From assembly GCF_019279795.1 (NCBI RefSeq), contig NC_056743.1, positions 632,273,993 through 632,337,992 on the forward strand: 64,000 bases of DNA, written 5' to 3'. Below are positions 20,077 through 31,865 of this stretch, piece after piece; within the stretch, counting starts at the first letter, position 1; each line of letters starts with the position of its first letter. Made by a program: the position numbers and the translations under genes. The DNA is from Protopterus annectens. Its lineage: Eukaryota; Chordata; Ceratodontiformes; Protopteridae. A model generated the notes under the pieces. It ran no database searches and had not been told where the DNA came from. It worked only from the letters and a program-made list of their open reading frames with translations.

Positions 20077-23000
20077 CATGGTTAGCTCCTCAGACTGTCA
20101 TGTGTATTTGTATACAATTAATGAGATTGACTGGCAAGCACTTCTTCTGTGGCAAGGATAAAATAGCACCTATTTGGAAGAATATGCTTTGTCTGTTTTA
20201 CATAAGCTTGAATCCCACATTGTACAAATTAATTGTATCAATGTGTAAAGACACAACAAATGTGTAAGATCTTATAATTTACACCCCCCAATACATGTCT
20301 ACAAAGTTAAATCATGTAAGAGGTACAGCAACATCTAAACCAAAAACAAGTGCCAGTTCTCACACTACCCTTCTCAGTTCATAAACTACTTTTCTCTCTG
20401 GTTGGCAATGTAGCTCTCTACTTAACATCATGCAAATGCAATTGTCATGGTTGTTCAGATTTGCGCACTACTAGTAAATGTGATAAACCAAATTGGCAGA
20501 AACGCAGTCTTAACTATTTCTGTTTTTCCTGGCCAAACATGTCTGGAGGTAGAAGAGAAGATGCTCAATTTAGGGCTCAAAGGTGGGGCATTGAAGAGTC
20601 CAGAATCTTCATTGGCCTCCTTGTAAAGTGCCACTGTTAAAGGTTCTTGCAGGGGGACTATACCAGTTCCCAGTACAAGTCTAGTATAGCCAATGCTCTT
20701 CTCTTGTTCTGTCCTTTTCATCCTACAGCCAATCAGGAGATCATGGTAAAGAGGGAAGCCCATGCCAAGCACTTGGAAAGACTGAGGAAGAAAAAGGGGT
20801 ATGTATGTGACACAACAAAAATATTATTTTAGCTAAGGTATTGCCATTCTATGCAGTACTAGCAAATTAAGCATGCATATCTTAACTGCAAAATCAAGCT
20901 TACATTCTTCAGTCTGTAGCTCAAGCAAACTGTACGAGTCAGTTATAGTACTGTATTCAGTTACTGTGGGCTCAAAAACCACAGATAACAGTTATATCAT
21001 AAAATTATTTCAAAAGATTACATACTAATGGCAACAACATTGGGATATATACCATGCTGTTTTATTATTCAGTATTTTTGATCATTGTAAGAATTACTTG
21101 GAGCAATTGCCAGTCACAGTTTGTAGTTCTTAAAAAGTATACTTAAAAGTAAAAATAAATTAATTTTATTGTACTAATTTATTGTATGTCACATATAATT
21201 GCACTAATTATCTCTTTTTTTTCTCTTACCCCAACCCTTATCTCTCTTTTTTATTTTTACATGGTGTCACAACATTTTCATGTCGTCCATTTCTGACACC
21301 TCACAAAGTGCTTTACAGCATAGGGAAGTAGGCTAACCACTGTGGCCAAGTCTGCCCCTGCTCCACCTGCTCCTGCACCAATGTTCAGCACATCTGGGAC
21401 ACAACCTGGCAATCCTGTTTCTGCTGGCTCTGCACTGCCTGGGCCCTCTACATTAGCCAGCAGCTATTGCAGTAGTAAGCTCTGGGATTAGTGGTGGAGG
21501 CTGGGATGTTTTACTCACCAGAAAATGTCCAGCTTGGTGCATAGGGTCATGCACAGCACCATTAATGCACACCTGCGGGTGAGGGTTAGATTCTCACTGT
21601 CCCCATGTTTGACAGGCATGCACATCCAGTGTCCACTTCCTATCCCCAATCATGGTGTCTCCCATCTGTTGTGTCACTCACTGTCCCTGTGTCTTGTCTT
21701 GTTTGTCCTGTTTGTCTGCATCCACTTCATCACCTACCCTACTTACCTGACTCAGAAGTACCTACATGCTTTACCCATCGTTCCTCTCTAACTGATGTAA
21801 AAGATAAAAAATGGCCAACTTTCTCACAAAAAATATTGTCCCATACATAGCTCTAAATTTAACACGTCTTCTTCACCCACTTGATTTGGTACAATTGGCT
21901 ATACAACATGGTTGAGCTGTTATCAACCCTCTTTGTTGAGATGACAGTTAAAATTCAGCTAATATTCTATACATATTTTCATTTCACACTGTTGAGGAAG
22001 TAGATAGTTATGAATCTAGCCTACATTCCTCCTGCTCATTCCTATATGCTTTCCATTTGTTCTTCCCCCTAATTGCCCCTCATTTCATAACTTTCCTATC
22101 TACCCCATTTTGACATCTTTAATCTGGTCAAAAATACACACACCACACACACAAGTGAAAGCAACCCAAATAAGCCCTTCACCTTTTGTCCTCTGTGTTT
22201 GCAAGGAGGTTCACATTGTGCACCAATGCTGAGCAACAGTGAATGGCTCCACAATGGTGTGGTTAACTCAGCACAATGCTGACTAAACCCACTGTGCTAA
22301 GGAAACCAACAGTTACACTAGCTTTAAGAACTATTGCATTGCATTTTAAATACATAGTTAAAAATATTAGTGCACCTGGATTCAAACCCTGTATCATCTG
22401 GGCTCAAAAGAAATATCTCAATGTACTTATACCTGCTGCTACAGAGTCAGCTAAACAGCAGGTGTGTTTCATACACTCAGTACTACCCAAAATGCTGCCT
22501 GTCACACTCTGTGCTTAACGTGATTGCTTGGAGGTAAGTAAATCAATAGACTGCTCATTATTTTATCAATGCACCAGAGCTATCACATTTGCTCATCACT
22601 TAACTATGTGCAAATGGGGAAAGCAGTATAAATGTGTATCTCACATGCGCAAACACTTCATCAACTGCTCAAATCAGGTGCTCAGTGGTAGAAAGTGCAC
22701 ATTAGTATGTATTATGTTTTCTTACTGCCCATTTAGTCTTCATCCCATGTACGTGTAAAGACACAGCCAAAGGGAAGGCACTTTTTAAGAAAAGAATACA
22801 TATTTCCTCTGTACTCATGTGTTAGCTGCACCCATGCACTTGAAACCTGGTCTCTCAGTACTTGGTCTCAAGTATATCAACTACACTACAGAAATAAATA
22901 AAAATGTTTTCTTACATACCATGTAAATCTTTATAAGAACAATACACATTCAAATTTACAAATACTTATAGTAATGTGGAAAGCGGTTTGCATATAGTTT

Positions 23001-23130
23001 GCAAAGCTGTCTCTTAAAGTATACCTGCACATTAGAAACACAACAACAAATACTGCACTTTGCTGATTCAAAAATCTGGTAACATGCAGAACTATAATAT
23101 CCTGACAGCTGTAAATGGCTAGCCATCCAT
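20077..23130. other. Interior of Harbinger copy 1 with scattered coding-like and B-box-like pieces
   Basis: No intact gene is seen. B-box-like words occur near 20208 (GCTTGAATCCCAC), 21578 (GGGTTAGATTCTCAC) and 22374 (GGATTCAAACCC). The plus strand at 20540-20815 reads SGGRREDAQFRAQRWGIEES and later KREAHAKHLERLRKKKG, and 21340-21480 reads a Pro/Ala-rich segment. These could be remains of another DNA-binding gene but are not assignable. Confidence 0.4.
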
Positions 23131-24700
23131 TTCATACAGGCCTTCCAACATTTTCTCTCAAATATCCAATGATGATGTCATCCACTGTACATTCTCCTGC
23201 AGCAATATAGAAGTGTGGCTTGTGCTGTGGTACTTGTATTAAGTACTGAGTTCTACAGCTGGTGTATCTAGTTTGGTAGGGTTCAAAACTCCATGTGGTC
23301 AACTTATGTGCGTTTCTAGTCAGAAAAACATAACCTGTTGTGTTCAATAGTCAGTGCAATCCCAAGAAGTACTAATATTTTGACAGTTGTACATACCTAT
23401 ACATCCAATTAATTCATGCCTCATATCTTCTATCACACACCCAGCGATGATCTAATCCACTATAAATTGTCCTACAGCAGTGCAAAACTCAGACTTTGGC
23501 TTTAAGTACTGAGTTCTCTAGCTGGTGTACAGAGGTAGGTAGGGGTTCTAATCTCACTGCACTCAACTGGTGTATGTGTTTGTTTAGTTGCTTGACATTC
23601 AAGAGACCATTTTACACCTGCATGTGGGACACTGCTATTACAATCCTCTTCTCACCAGAAACTGCTGATGTCATCACTTATAAATTGTTGTCTGACACCC
23701 TAGAAGTTAGACTTGTGCTGAAGCACTTGGATTTAATACTGAGTTTTACAGTTGGTGTACTTATTTAGGTAGGAATTTTGTTCTCATTGCAGTCAACTGG
23801 TGTATGTCTTTATCTGTGTTCACTTAATGGACATTCACTAGACCATTTTACTCCATCTACCATCTTCTTCTCACCAGATGCTACTGATGTCATCACTTAC
23901 AAAGTGTTGTATGACACTCTCCAAGTCAGACTTGTGCTGAGGTGCTTATTTTAAATGCTGACTTCTCTAGTCAGTATACTTACATAGGGGTTCTGTTCTT
24001 ACTACAGTCAACTTGCTTGTGTTTGTTCAGTCGGTTGCCATTCAAAAAAACATTGTACACTTGCATGGGTGATGCCACCATCTTCATCTCACCAGAAACT
24101 GCTGATGTCAACAGCTATAAAGTGTCTTGGAGACAGTCAAAGCAATATTTGCGCTCTGGTGCTTGTGTTAAGTACTGTCCTCTATGAAAAGTTTATCAGT
24201 GGTTCTATTCTCACTGCAGTCAACTGTGTGTACATTCAGCAACTGGTATGGTGAAAAATTTAGAATGATATGTGATCCACAGCTATGTTAGATCTTTCTC
24301 TGAACATCTTGTAGCATACATTGATTATGTCATCCTGTATAACATGTATTCTGACAGTAGTCAAGACAAAATCTGTGCTGTGGCAGTAACAATGACTGCT
24401 GTGTATTTGAAAGCTACTTTACCTACACTTATAGGGGTTTGAAACTGATAGCAGGCAATTTGTGTGTCTATACATATGATTATCACTTCTGAGATCATTT
24501 TACACAGGGATGCAGGAATGCTACTCCAAATCCATGCCCCACATTCCTTCCAACATGTTTTCCTCAGCATACTATGATACCATACTTCATGAAGTACAAC
24601 ATGACAGTGTTACAATCAAACATATGTGTTGTTGCTAATGTGACATTGCATGGCATTCATCTTCTATAGGTACACAGGTATAATGTTCAAATCAGGCCCT
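23130..24700 (+). repeat. Tandem 217-265 bp units with tRNA-like segments (copy 1, second block)
   Basis: A marker, TTAAGTACTGAGTTCTCTAG or a variant, recurs near 23238, 23503, 23736, 23953, 24170 and, weakly, 24400, a spacing of 217-265 bp. Each is followed about 35-40 bp later by a B-box-like word (AGGGTTCAAAACTCC near 23278, GGGGTTCTAATCTC near 23545). Each is preceded by a CTTGTGCTG.GGTGCTTG segment that could be an A box. The span from that segment to the B box is about 75 bp, which is tRNA length. The units also share CACCAGAAACTGCTGATGTC. Confidence 0.65.
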
Positions 24701-25329
24701 GTCTATGCTGTATGTTTGTGGTTGGTTGTACATTATGGTCATTGTATGATCTTTGGAATCACTTTTCATTTCGTTACCAGTTGGAAAACCTTTCATGTAG
24801 CTCCATGCATTTACCATCCTCCTGTTTCCTCTGGCCACATAACATCCTTCCTGCAGAGGAGTGGACGATATCCTCATGTCAAATATGTACACACATCATG
24901 AAGCAAAGTCCTTCCTTGAGATTCTCTAAGCCATCTCCAGACTACTGTATGCGTCCTTGCTAATACTGTCATGGTGTGGTGCACATATTCTGTATAGACA
25001 GTAGCAAGATGTAATGCAATTCGGCAATTATGCACATAATATTCTTACTGTCTTCCATAATATAGATATAGGGGGTTTTCTTACATGGTATAATAATGGC
25101 TAGGATTTCATTTGATGTTAGCCATTAGCATAATAATGTCCCATTAGCCTATGAAATGTTAACATGCCAATTTTGCTGTCAGTGATATGGTGTATTGTGA
25201 TGGTGTCGCACAATATGGCTAAAAGAGGGTATTACACTTAATGATGTGCACATTACATGCTCTTTCTAAAACAGTTGTAGTAATATACCTCCTGAGAACT
25301 GTTGATGTTGTATGCTACACTGTTTTATA

Positions 25330-25389
<60 letters not shown>

Positions 25390-26149
25390 TTGTTGGTATA
25401 TTAGGACAAGTGTTGTAGTAAAGGAGATCAACCTTCTACACAGTTCACATTTTGGCTTCACAGTGATACCTGAAGTATGGCACAGGTGTGCATGTGTCTA
25501 CATACCATCATTAAATGTTCTGTGACAGACATCAGTATCAATTCATATTGATTACTTGGCCACATAAGTCTTGTGCCATATACATGTTATGCTATGATAT
25601 ACATGATCAAGGTATCACATGTTCTGAATCAACTGCAACCTTGTGCAATTCATTGTATGTGCAGTGGTGTTGTATACCCAAGAATTACTGAAGTGGTCAG
25701 CAGCACCATTGTGTGAATATAAGCATTTGTGCCAGGAAATGGTCTACATGAACCACAAAGAATGCATCTTTACTGTGTCCTGATACGGCATCATGCTGTT
25801 CAAACATAGCTTGCTTATGAAACACATGTCGGCATATGTTATGCAATTGATGTTAAGTACATGACATTGGTACAGTGGTACGACTGTGTGCATAGTACCA
25901 GTTTGGGAATGTGATGCATAAATAAGGTTGTATTTGGAGGTCTTTTCACAAATCATTTACTCCAATACAAGTGAAATTTTAAGGGGAATACACAACTAAG
26001 AACAGATCTGTATATAGATGCCAACAGATATATCCAACCAGAGGGAATAGACAATCTGCTGACAGTGTGTCTCACATATAATCCCTGTGTTGCCACTGGC
26101 CATTAGCCAAAGTATAAATGAAAAAGTTACTCAGGTTTCATTCTAATGA
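24701..26149. other. No gene seen
   Basis: Interior of Harbinger copy 1 with a (TA)n tract at 25326-25391 and otherwise no recognisable coding or repeat structure. Confidence 0.5.
25326..25391. repeat. (TA)n microsatellite
   Basis: About 66 bp of TA dinucleotides with two C substitutions. Confidence 0.95.
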
Positions 26150-27290
26150 GGGAAGATTATCTGTGAGCTCTCCATGGCTAATAATACAGAGCCATGGGTC
26201 CTGACAACATCACAAGTTGCCTATAGCATGACTCAAAATATGACCTACCAGACACAGTGGGATCCATACTCCAACACAGCCTCCGGACAGCCTATTTTCC
26301 CATACAAGGGTATATATCAAAATGCATCTGTCTAACTGGTGGTGACAATCACCTGATGTATAGAGGTAAAGACCCATCCTGACTCTTATCTGTGAGGTTG
26401 ACCAACTACTCATTGTAGACTTTCTCTAAAAGGACACAGGTAATATCTTGAGAGTGCACCAAACACGTGTGATTTGTTCAGACTACATGGTGTCTGTTAC
26501 ATCTGTGCAATGTCCTCAACAACATCACAAAGGGCATACATGATGACAACATTATCATCCTGTGTAACTTGACCTGGCCAAAGCATTTGACAGAAATCCT
26601 CACAGAGGTATTACTGAGAAACCATCACGTGACCATAAAAAACACATATCACTAAGTGGGTAGACCACTGAATCACATATGTGACAGATTAATATGTTGA
26701 AGTGTGTGAAGTTACCTATATCTTGGGTCCAGAGATCAGGTCCAAACCTCGAGGTTTTGTACCTTTCATCTTCATTATGTAAGTCTAAGATGTCAAGGAT
26801 GAGGTATATATCCTTTGTCCAATCAGCTTTGTGGAAGACTGCACTTTGTGGACAATCATTGAATCCATGTATGGTATTGGTGTAAAAGAGACAGAATAAA
26901 TGCACACAAAGGATTGCTGCCACAGTTATGGAGACACAGTAGATGAACAAAATGCATGGGGTGATTAGTTCCATTATAAAAGGAAATACACAGCTAATTA
27001 TAATGTAGACAGCACACCCATATAAGCAGACCATGTGTTATGTGACTTGTATACCCAGGTAGATGGTATGTAGAATGTCTACCAGCATGTTCCCACAGTG
27101 GTGACTACTCCCTTGTATGTAACACAACTCCTGAGTATGTGCAGGGCATCCACATTAAAGGGCATTATAGTTCCATAGTTCTCAGTCCTCATCACACCAG
27201 TAATGGAGTACAATGCACCCTTCATCATGTACCTCACAACACATCTTCCAGAGATGAGTTACACAAGTGCACCACATTTGCCACAGTGAG
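26150..27290 (+). mobile_element. Old CR1-group LINE fragment
   Basis: Short RT blocks appear in the right order. AMGPDNI is near 26191, and LDLAKAFDRNPHRG near 26568 carries the catalytic Asp block. WVDH..TYVTD-like sequence follows to 26690. Near 27200-27255, ITPVMEYNAPFIMYLTTH aligns with PIIESNVPIGMYLTRH of the better preserved CR1 copy at 29290-31720. Both elements belong to the same family. The sequence between 26700 and 27100 is not recognisable. Confidence 0.6.
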
Positions 27291-28412
27291 CTAACACATG
27301 TATTATCAGCCATACCTACGGATTCTTTTTGTTAATGTTCCAGAACTCCCATCAAAGTGTCATACAAGATGCATGTGTGGTATGTTTTCCTGTGATGCAC
27401 ACAGTAAATACTTAGCTGATTGACAACATTGATGACATGGGTTATATTCATGAAAGTGTGGATTGTGCCATATATATGCCATGCACATCTGTCAACTATC
27501 CAGGATTGCTCCTAATACAAATTCAGGTAAACAGTGTTCCTCCTAACACCTCTGGCAGATTTTAAATTTTGAGGAAGGTATGCTTGATTCCCATCAAACG
27601 TTGCTGACAAACCATGAGAGTTATAGGTGTGTTCTTGCAGAACCATTTATGATCACTCACAATCACATACGTTATGAAAAAGACATGTGATTCATGGTGG
27701 TATAATTCTGATATTGTCCATGATTGTGACTGCTTCTGTCTACTGTGGCCAAGAGCATGTTACCGTGTGTCCTGCTTGGTTGAGAGCTATGCTGACATTA
27801 CATTCACAGTCAGGCAACTCATTTTCATAGCTTCACATTATAAACCTAACCCTATTGTATACATCGTACCTGGTATATATACCCTCCATTGTTTGTGTCA
27901 GGATGCTATATCACAAACAATCCTATCCATTGATATGTCACTATGTGTGACAGTCATATAATAAACAAGAACGGTATTGTACATATTGTATCATACTGAC
28001 ATGTGATTACTGTTCATGCTACAACTGTCTTCATTGACATGCCCTCATCTGCTGTACAGTACCATGTTTCACCTGTCCTCTTCCACGTGTTCATTACTAT
28101 GATTCATCTGCGTGTTCCTTTACAATACACACACTACCCCTGACTATTTATTTATAATGCAGTCTATGTACCCTTGATGATCATCATCCCAACTCTCTAT
28201 TTCAGTATGGCCAAAACATGTTTGTACTGTATGTTGCACTGAGTAGACTTTCCTATTATGTATTAGCAATGCATTCATTGCCTTAAATTAAACCCTGATA
28301 TTCATTGTGGCCATCCACACAATTCTGCAGAACTAGTTTGCCCGTACCTAAACATGTCTGCATGTTTGAATGTGTTTGTGCGGATTTATGTGGTTTTCTG
28401 TCCAGAAACTAT
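27291..28412. other. No gene seen
   Basis: Remaining right interior of Harbinger copy 1. The longest open frame (27674-27961, 95 codons) has no recognisable domain. Confidence 0.5.
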
Positions 28413-28552
28413 GTTGCTGGCCACAAAACTCCGCTTGTTTATGTTTAAATGCAGTGAGCGGCATGCATATGTAATTTGCTCTGCTGCTTACCATGTAAAT
28501 GCATAAACTCCATGTAGGTTTCACAGTAAGCCTACATGGAGTTTATTAAAAA
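28413..28552. repeat. Right subterminal region of Harbinger copy 1 with hairpins
   Basis: This matches 41626-41765 of copy 2: TGGCCACA near the start, then GAGCGGCATGCATATGTAAT against GAGCAGCATGCATATTCAAT. A perfect 14-bp hairpin (AAACTCCATGTAGG and CCTACATGGAGTTT, 12-bp loop) lies at 28506-28545. GTTTATTAAA at the edge partly mirrors the left terminus (ATTCAATAAAC). Confidence 0.6.
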
Positions 28553-29037
28553 TTGTTTTAATTTCTGATTGCAAGCTGCTTAATACTTTCCCACTTTATC
28601 AATCACATATTTTTAATCATTATTGCTATATTTTGGCTCCTGTGTAAGCCATTGTGTGGCATTGATTTTTTTTTTTAATCACATTACTGAAAAATGAAAT
28701 GATGCTAGCATGAAGCAATGTAACTGTGAGACTTTGTGAGTGTTTACTGTACACAGTATAAAAACAAAACATTGAAAGGATCATGTAGATTAATTTCTTT
28801 ATAACTTTTAAGGATGTGCTACCATCTTAACGGCATTAATTTCAGAATGCAGTTCTGCATGCTAACATCTAACCAAGGACTGACATAATCCTTTGGCAGG
28901 CATGACAAATTTAGAATTACTCATACAGTGATAATTATAATGAGCAAGTAAGACTTCCAGCTAATGCTCATTCTGCACAACAGATCTGACTGGATATTTG
29001 TGCCCAGCAAGAAATTATGGACAAAGGCAAAAAACGT
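28553..29037. other. Spacer between the two Harbinger elements, no gene seen
   Basis: About 485 bp of AT-rich sequence, with no coding signal and no visible similarity to the flank of copy 2. Confidence 0.5.
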
Positions 29038-29289
29038 GGCCTGGATTCATTAATGGCTACAATAAGTGCAGCTATCATATTTGCAGTGCAGCACACTGGA
29101 CACATGATGACTCATTATTTGGTATTCATTAAATAGTTCTACCCTTAGTGTAGAGTATAAAAACAAGGTTAAATGGCATATTATGCTATTCAATTCACAA
29201 ACAGCTGAATTACTAACTAACCAGTCCAACATGGCAGACCCATTCAGGAAGTTATAAAGAAATTGTGTACACAGGCTCTCACTCCATGT

Positions 29290-31720
29290 TTCTAAGCACC
29301 CTGGAAATTATTCGGGTCCAACCCAACACAATCATACTATGTGACTTCAACTACCCCTACATCAACTGGGAAAACTACTCATGCAACAATACACTGGCCT
29401 AATGCTTCCTGGAATTCATCAATTCCAATGCCTTGGACCAGCTCATTCTTACCCCCACTAGAGGAAGCAATATTCTTGACCTGGTTATTAATAACATGGA
29501 CAACCGTTGCTCTACACCAATAGTCAATTCCTCCCTGGTTAGATCTGACCATAAACTAATCACCATGGAACTCCACATCTCACCCACACCCCCTGCACAG
29601 GTAACCACCATGAAAAGCTTCTCCAAAGTTGACTCTGGGCTCCTAAAAACAGAGGTGGCTAACTTCACTGTACCCATGTCAATGGAAAATAGATGCATGA
29701 CTGCTGAATCATACACCAATGTACGGTACGAACATGTACATAAATGCATAGAACTAGCCATACCCAACAGAACCAAGACACTATCCTCCAAAAAAAGGAA
29801 GCCAATCTTGTGGTCCCCTCCCATTAATAAACTATACGATAGAAGGAAGAAACTGTTGCAAAAAAAGGTGAAGTCCCAAGACTGGAAAACTCCCTTATTA
29901 GCCTCAACAAAAAGTTGAGATCCCTTCTATAGTTATATCAAGAATCTCCATGGCAATACCCAGGTTTGCTCTGAGTTACTGCACAATGGTACCTCCTATA
30001 CTGAGCCAGCAGATATTGCCAACATACTGGCTGACAGATTCAGTGCCAACTTTACCCCTCTCTCCCCCACTAAAGGACCAATCAGAATACTGGAGGAATG
30101 CCAGGAACCCAGCATTACTGCAGCACAGGATAAAGCTTCATTGTCCAAGGCCAAGAATACAGCTTCCATGGGTCCCGACAATATCCCTGGATGTGTTCTA
30201 CATGAACTACAAAGTGAACTGGCACCACATCCATATGCCCTGTTCAATCAGAGCCTCAACTCAGGCTTTGTCCCTACTAAATGGCACACTGCTACAGTCA
30301 TCCCTCTCCATAAAGGAGTAGTGACTAATGACCCTGATAATTATTGCCCCATTAGCCTGACAAGTCTGATATGTAAAGCTATGGAGAGCATCATCATGGA
30401 CCTAATTAACAAGGATATAGGGAATCTCCAAACTCTAGATCACACTCAATTTGGTTTTGTGAAAGGTAGATCATGCCTGTTCAACCTGGTTGACTTCTTT
30501 GAGTCAGTCACCAGAGCTGTGGATGAGGGCAAGTCAGTTCATACAGCCTATCTCAATCTGGCCAAGGCCTTTAATACCATTCCCCATTCAGGAATTATTG
30601 ATAAACTCACCAAACTAGGCATCAACCCCTATATCACTAGGTGGGTTGCAAACTGGATCACAGATAGAACCCACAGTGTGAAAGTAGTGGACTCCAAGTC
30701 ATATTGCTGACCAGTCATGAGTAGAATCCCACAGGGATCAGTCCTGGGTCCTCTCCTGTTTTGCATCTACTTGTCAGAAGTCCAGGCCAACACAGAGGGA
30801 CTCTGGCTGACCAAGTTTGCAGATGACTGCAAGCTGGGAGCCATTATTAACTCCCCAAGTGATGTAGACATCCTAGAGAAAGGCCTCACTGAGATCAATG
30901 ACTGGTGTTGAAACCATGGCCTTAAGCTTAAGGCCAAAAAATGTGTCATCATCCCCTTTAGAAGTAACTCAGTTCCCACTAATTACCACATCGATGGGAG
31001 CCAACTGCACACTGAAGGCGTTATAAGATATCTGGGGACACAGGTTGACAGCAGTCTCTCCTTTGACCGCCACATTGCCACTGTAGTCAGAAAGTCCTTC
31101 TATGTGGCACATCTCATTACCAAGGATTTTGCATCCAGGAAGAAAGTGGTCATCATCTACCTCTACTCTTCCCTCATTAGGCCAATCATTGAGTCTAATG
31201 TCCCAATTGGCATGTACCTCACTAGACACATGCAACAGCTGGAAAGGCCACAAAAGTACCTCACAAAGATGATCCTAGGCCTTAAACACATGTCCTACAT
31301 GGACAGACTCAAAAACTCCAGCTATTCTCTGTCTCATATCATTTATTAAGAGGTGATCTCTGCTTGACATACAAAGCCATGTCTGACCCAGCTCTGTTAG
31401 AAATGCTACATCTAAAGAAACCCCAATCCGTCTGCACCACACACTCCAGAGACCTCAACCTCATTACCACAATCAACAGAACATGCTGGAGGGACAGGTT
31501 CATAACCCAGAGACTGCCTATGCTCTGGAATTGTCTTCCCATACATGTCAAACAGAGCACCTCACTGGCCCTCTTCAAAAGAAATCTTGATGAGTGGATG
31601 GGAAATAGAAAGTTTACCCCAGGGATGACTCCATTGGCTCTACTTGATAGGCACTGGGAACTAATGTTGGATGGCATGATGCCAGGACACTTCTATGGGA
31701 TAGGCTTGTAAAGGCTCCAG
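29290..31720 (+). mobile_element. CR1-group LINE, 5'-truncated, inserted near the left end of Harbinger copy 2
   Basis: Harbinger sequence resembling 7290-7375 of copy 1 precedes it. Sequence resembling 7381 onward follows at 31785. The element starts within the endonuclease and runs to the C-terminal tail. It is interrupted by several stops. The same family is present as an older fragment at 26150-27290. Confidence 0.8.
29300..31712 (+). pseudogene. Endonuclease/reverse transcriptase pseudogene of the CR1-group LINE
   Basis: Endonuclease blocks: TIILCDFNYPYINWENY (catalytic 'DFN'), LTPTRGSNILDLVI and SLVRSDHKLITMEL. RT blocks: KNTASMGPDNIPGCVL, WHTATVIPLHKGVVTNDPDN, TQFGFVKGRSCLFNLV, YLNLAKAFNTIPHSGI (the catalytic Asp block has changed to NLAKAF), RIPQGSVLGPLLFCIY and LTKFADDCKLGAI (FADD present). 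C-terminal block: RLPMLWNCLPIHVKQS. Stops at 29401, 30707 and 30909, plus frameshifts, make it inactive. Loss of the first Asp in DLAKAF would by itself abolish activity. Confidence 0.85.
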
Positions 31721-31784
31721 GGTCATTAGCCTAATACACACCTATGAACCTACAAAGCTATGAACACTCATTGCTCACTTTTGC

Positions 31785-31865
31785 CCTGAATTCCAACACC
31801 CGTTAGAATACAGGGATGATTGCACCCTGAAAAATGTTATGGGTTGTTGCTGCTATCATTATGCT
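31785..31865 (+). pseudogene. Start of the HARBI1-like transposase, copy 2, before a LINE insertion
   Basis: GAATTCCAACACCCGTTAGA then ATACAGGGATGATTGC, and later TGTTATGGGTTGTTGCTGCT, align with 7384-7465 of copy 1 (GAATTCCAAAACCTATTAGA and TGTTAGGGGCTGCTGTTGCT). It breaks at about 31865 and resumes at about 33906. Confidence 0.7.

Larger units (their letters stand above)
7139..28552 (+). mobile_element. Giant PIF/Harbinger-type transposon, copy 1, heavily interrupted
   Basis: The left end begins GGGGCTGGATTCAATAAACC, a typical vertebrate Harbinger terminal sequence. Its subterminal region aligns by eye with copy 2 (29038 onwards). The right end is inferred from 28413-28552, which aligns by eye with the right subterminal region of copy 2 at 41626-41765; there GAGTTTATTAAA partly mirrors the left terminus. 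Inside are a HARBI1-like transposase on plus, a Myb-like gene on minus, and a long interior of tandem units. The span of about 21 kb includes roughly 7 kb of younger insertions. The extent is an inference: the right terminal 15 bp have decayed. Confidence 0.55.

Noticed and set aside
26600..27034. 144-codon minus-strand open frame as a host membrane protein
   Set aside because: It overlaps plus-strand CR1 remnants at its left end, has no recognisable domain, and has composition typical of chance frames in AT-rich DNA.
28553..29037. The two Harbinger copies as a simple tandem duplication of one segment
   Set aside because: The copies are highly diverged, carry different insertions, and the flanks outside them do not match. 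Separate insertions or a very old duplication fit better.
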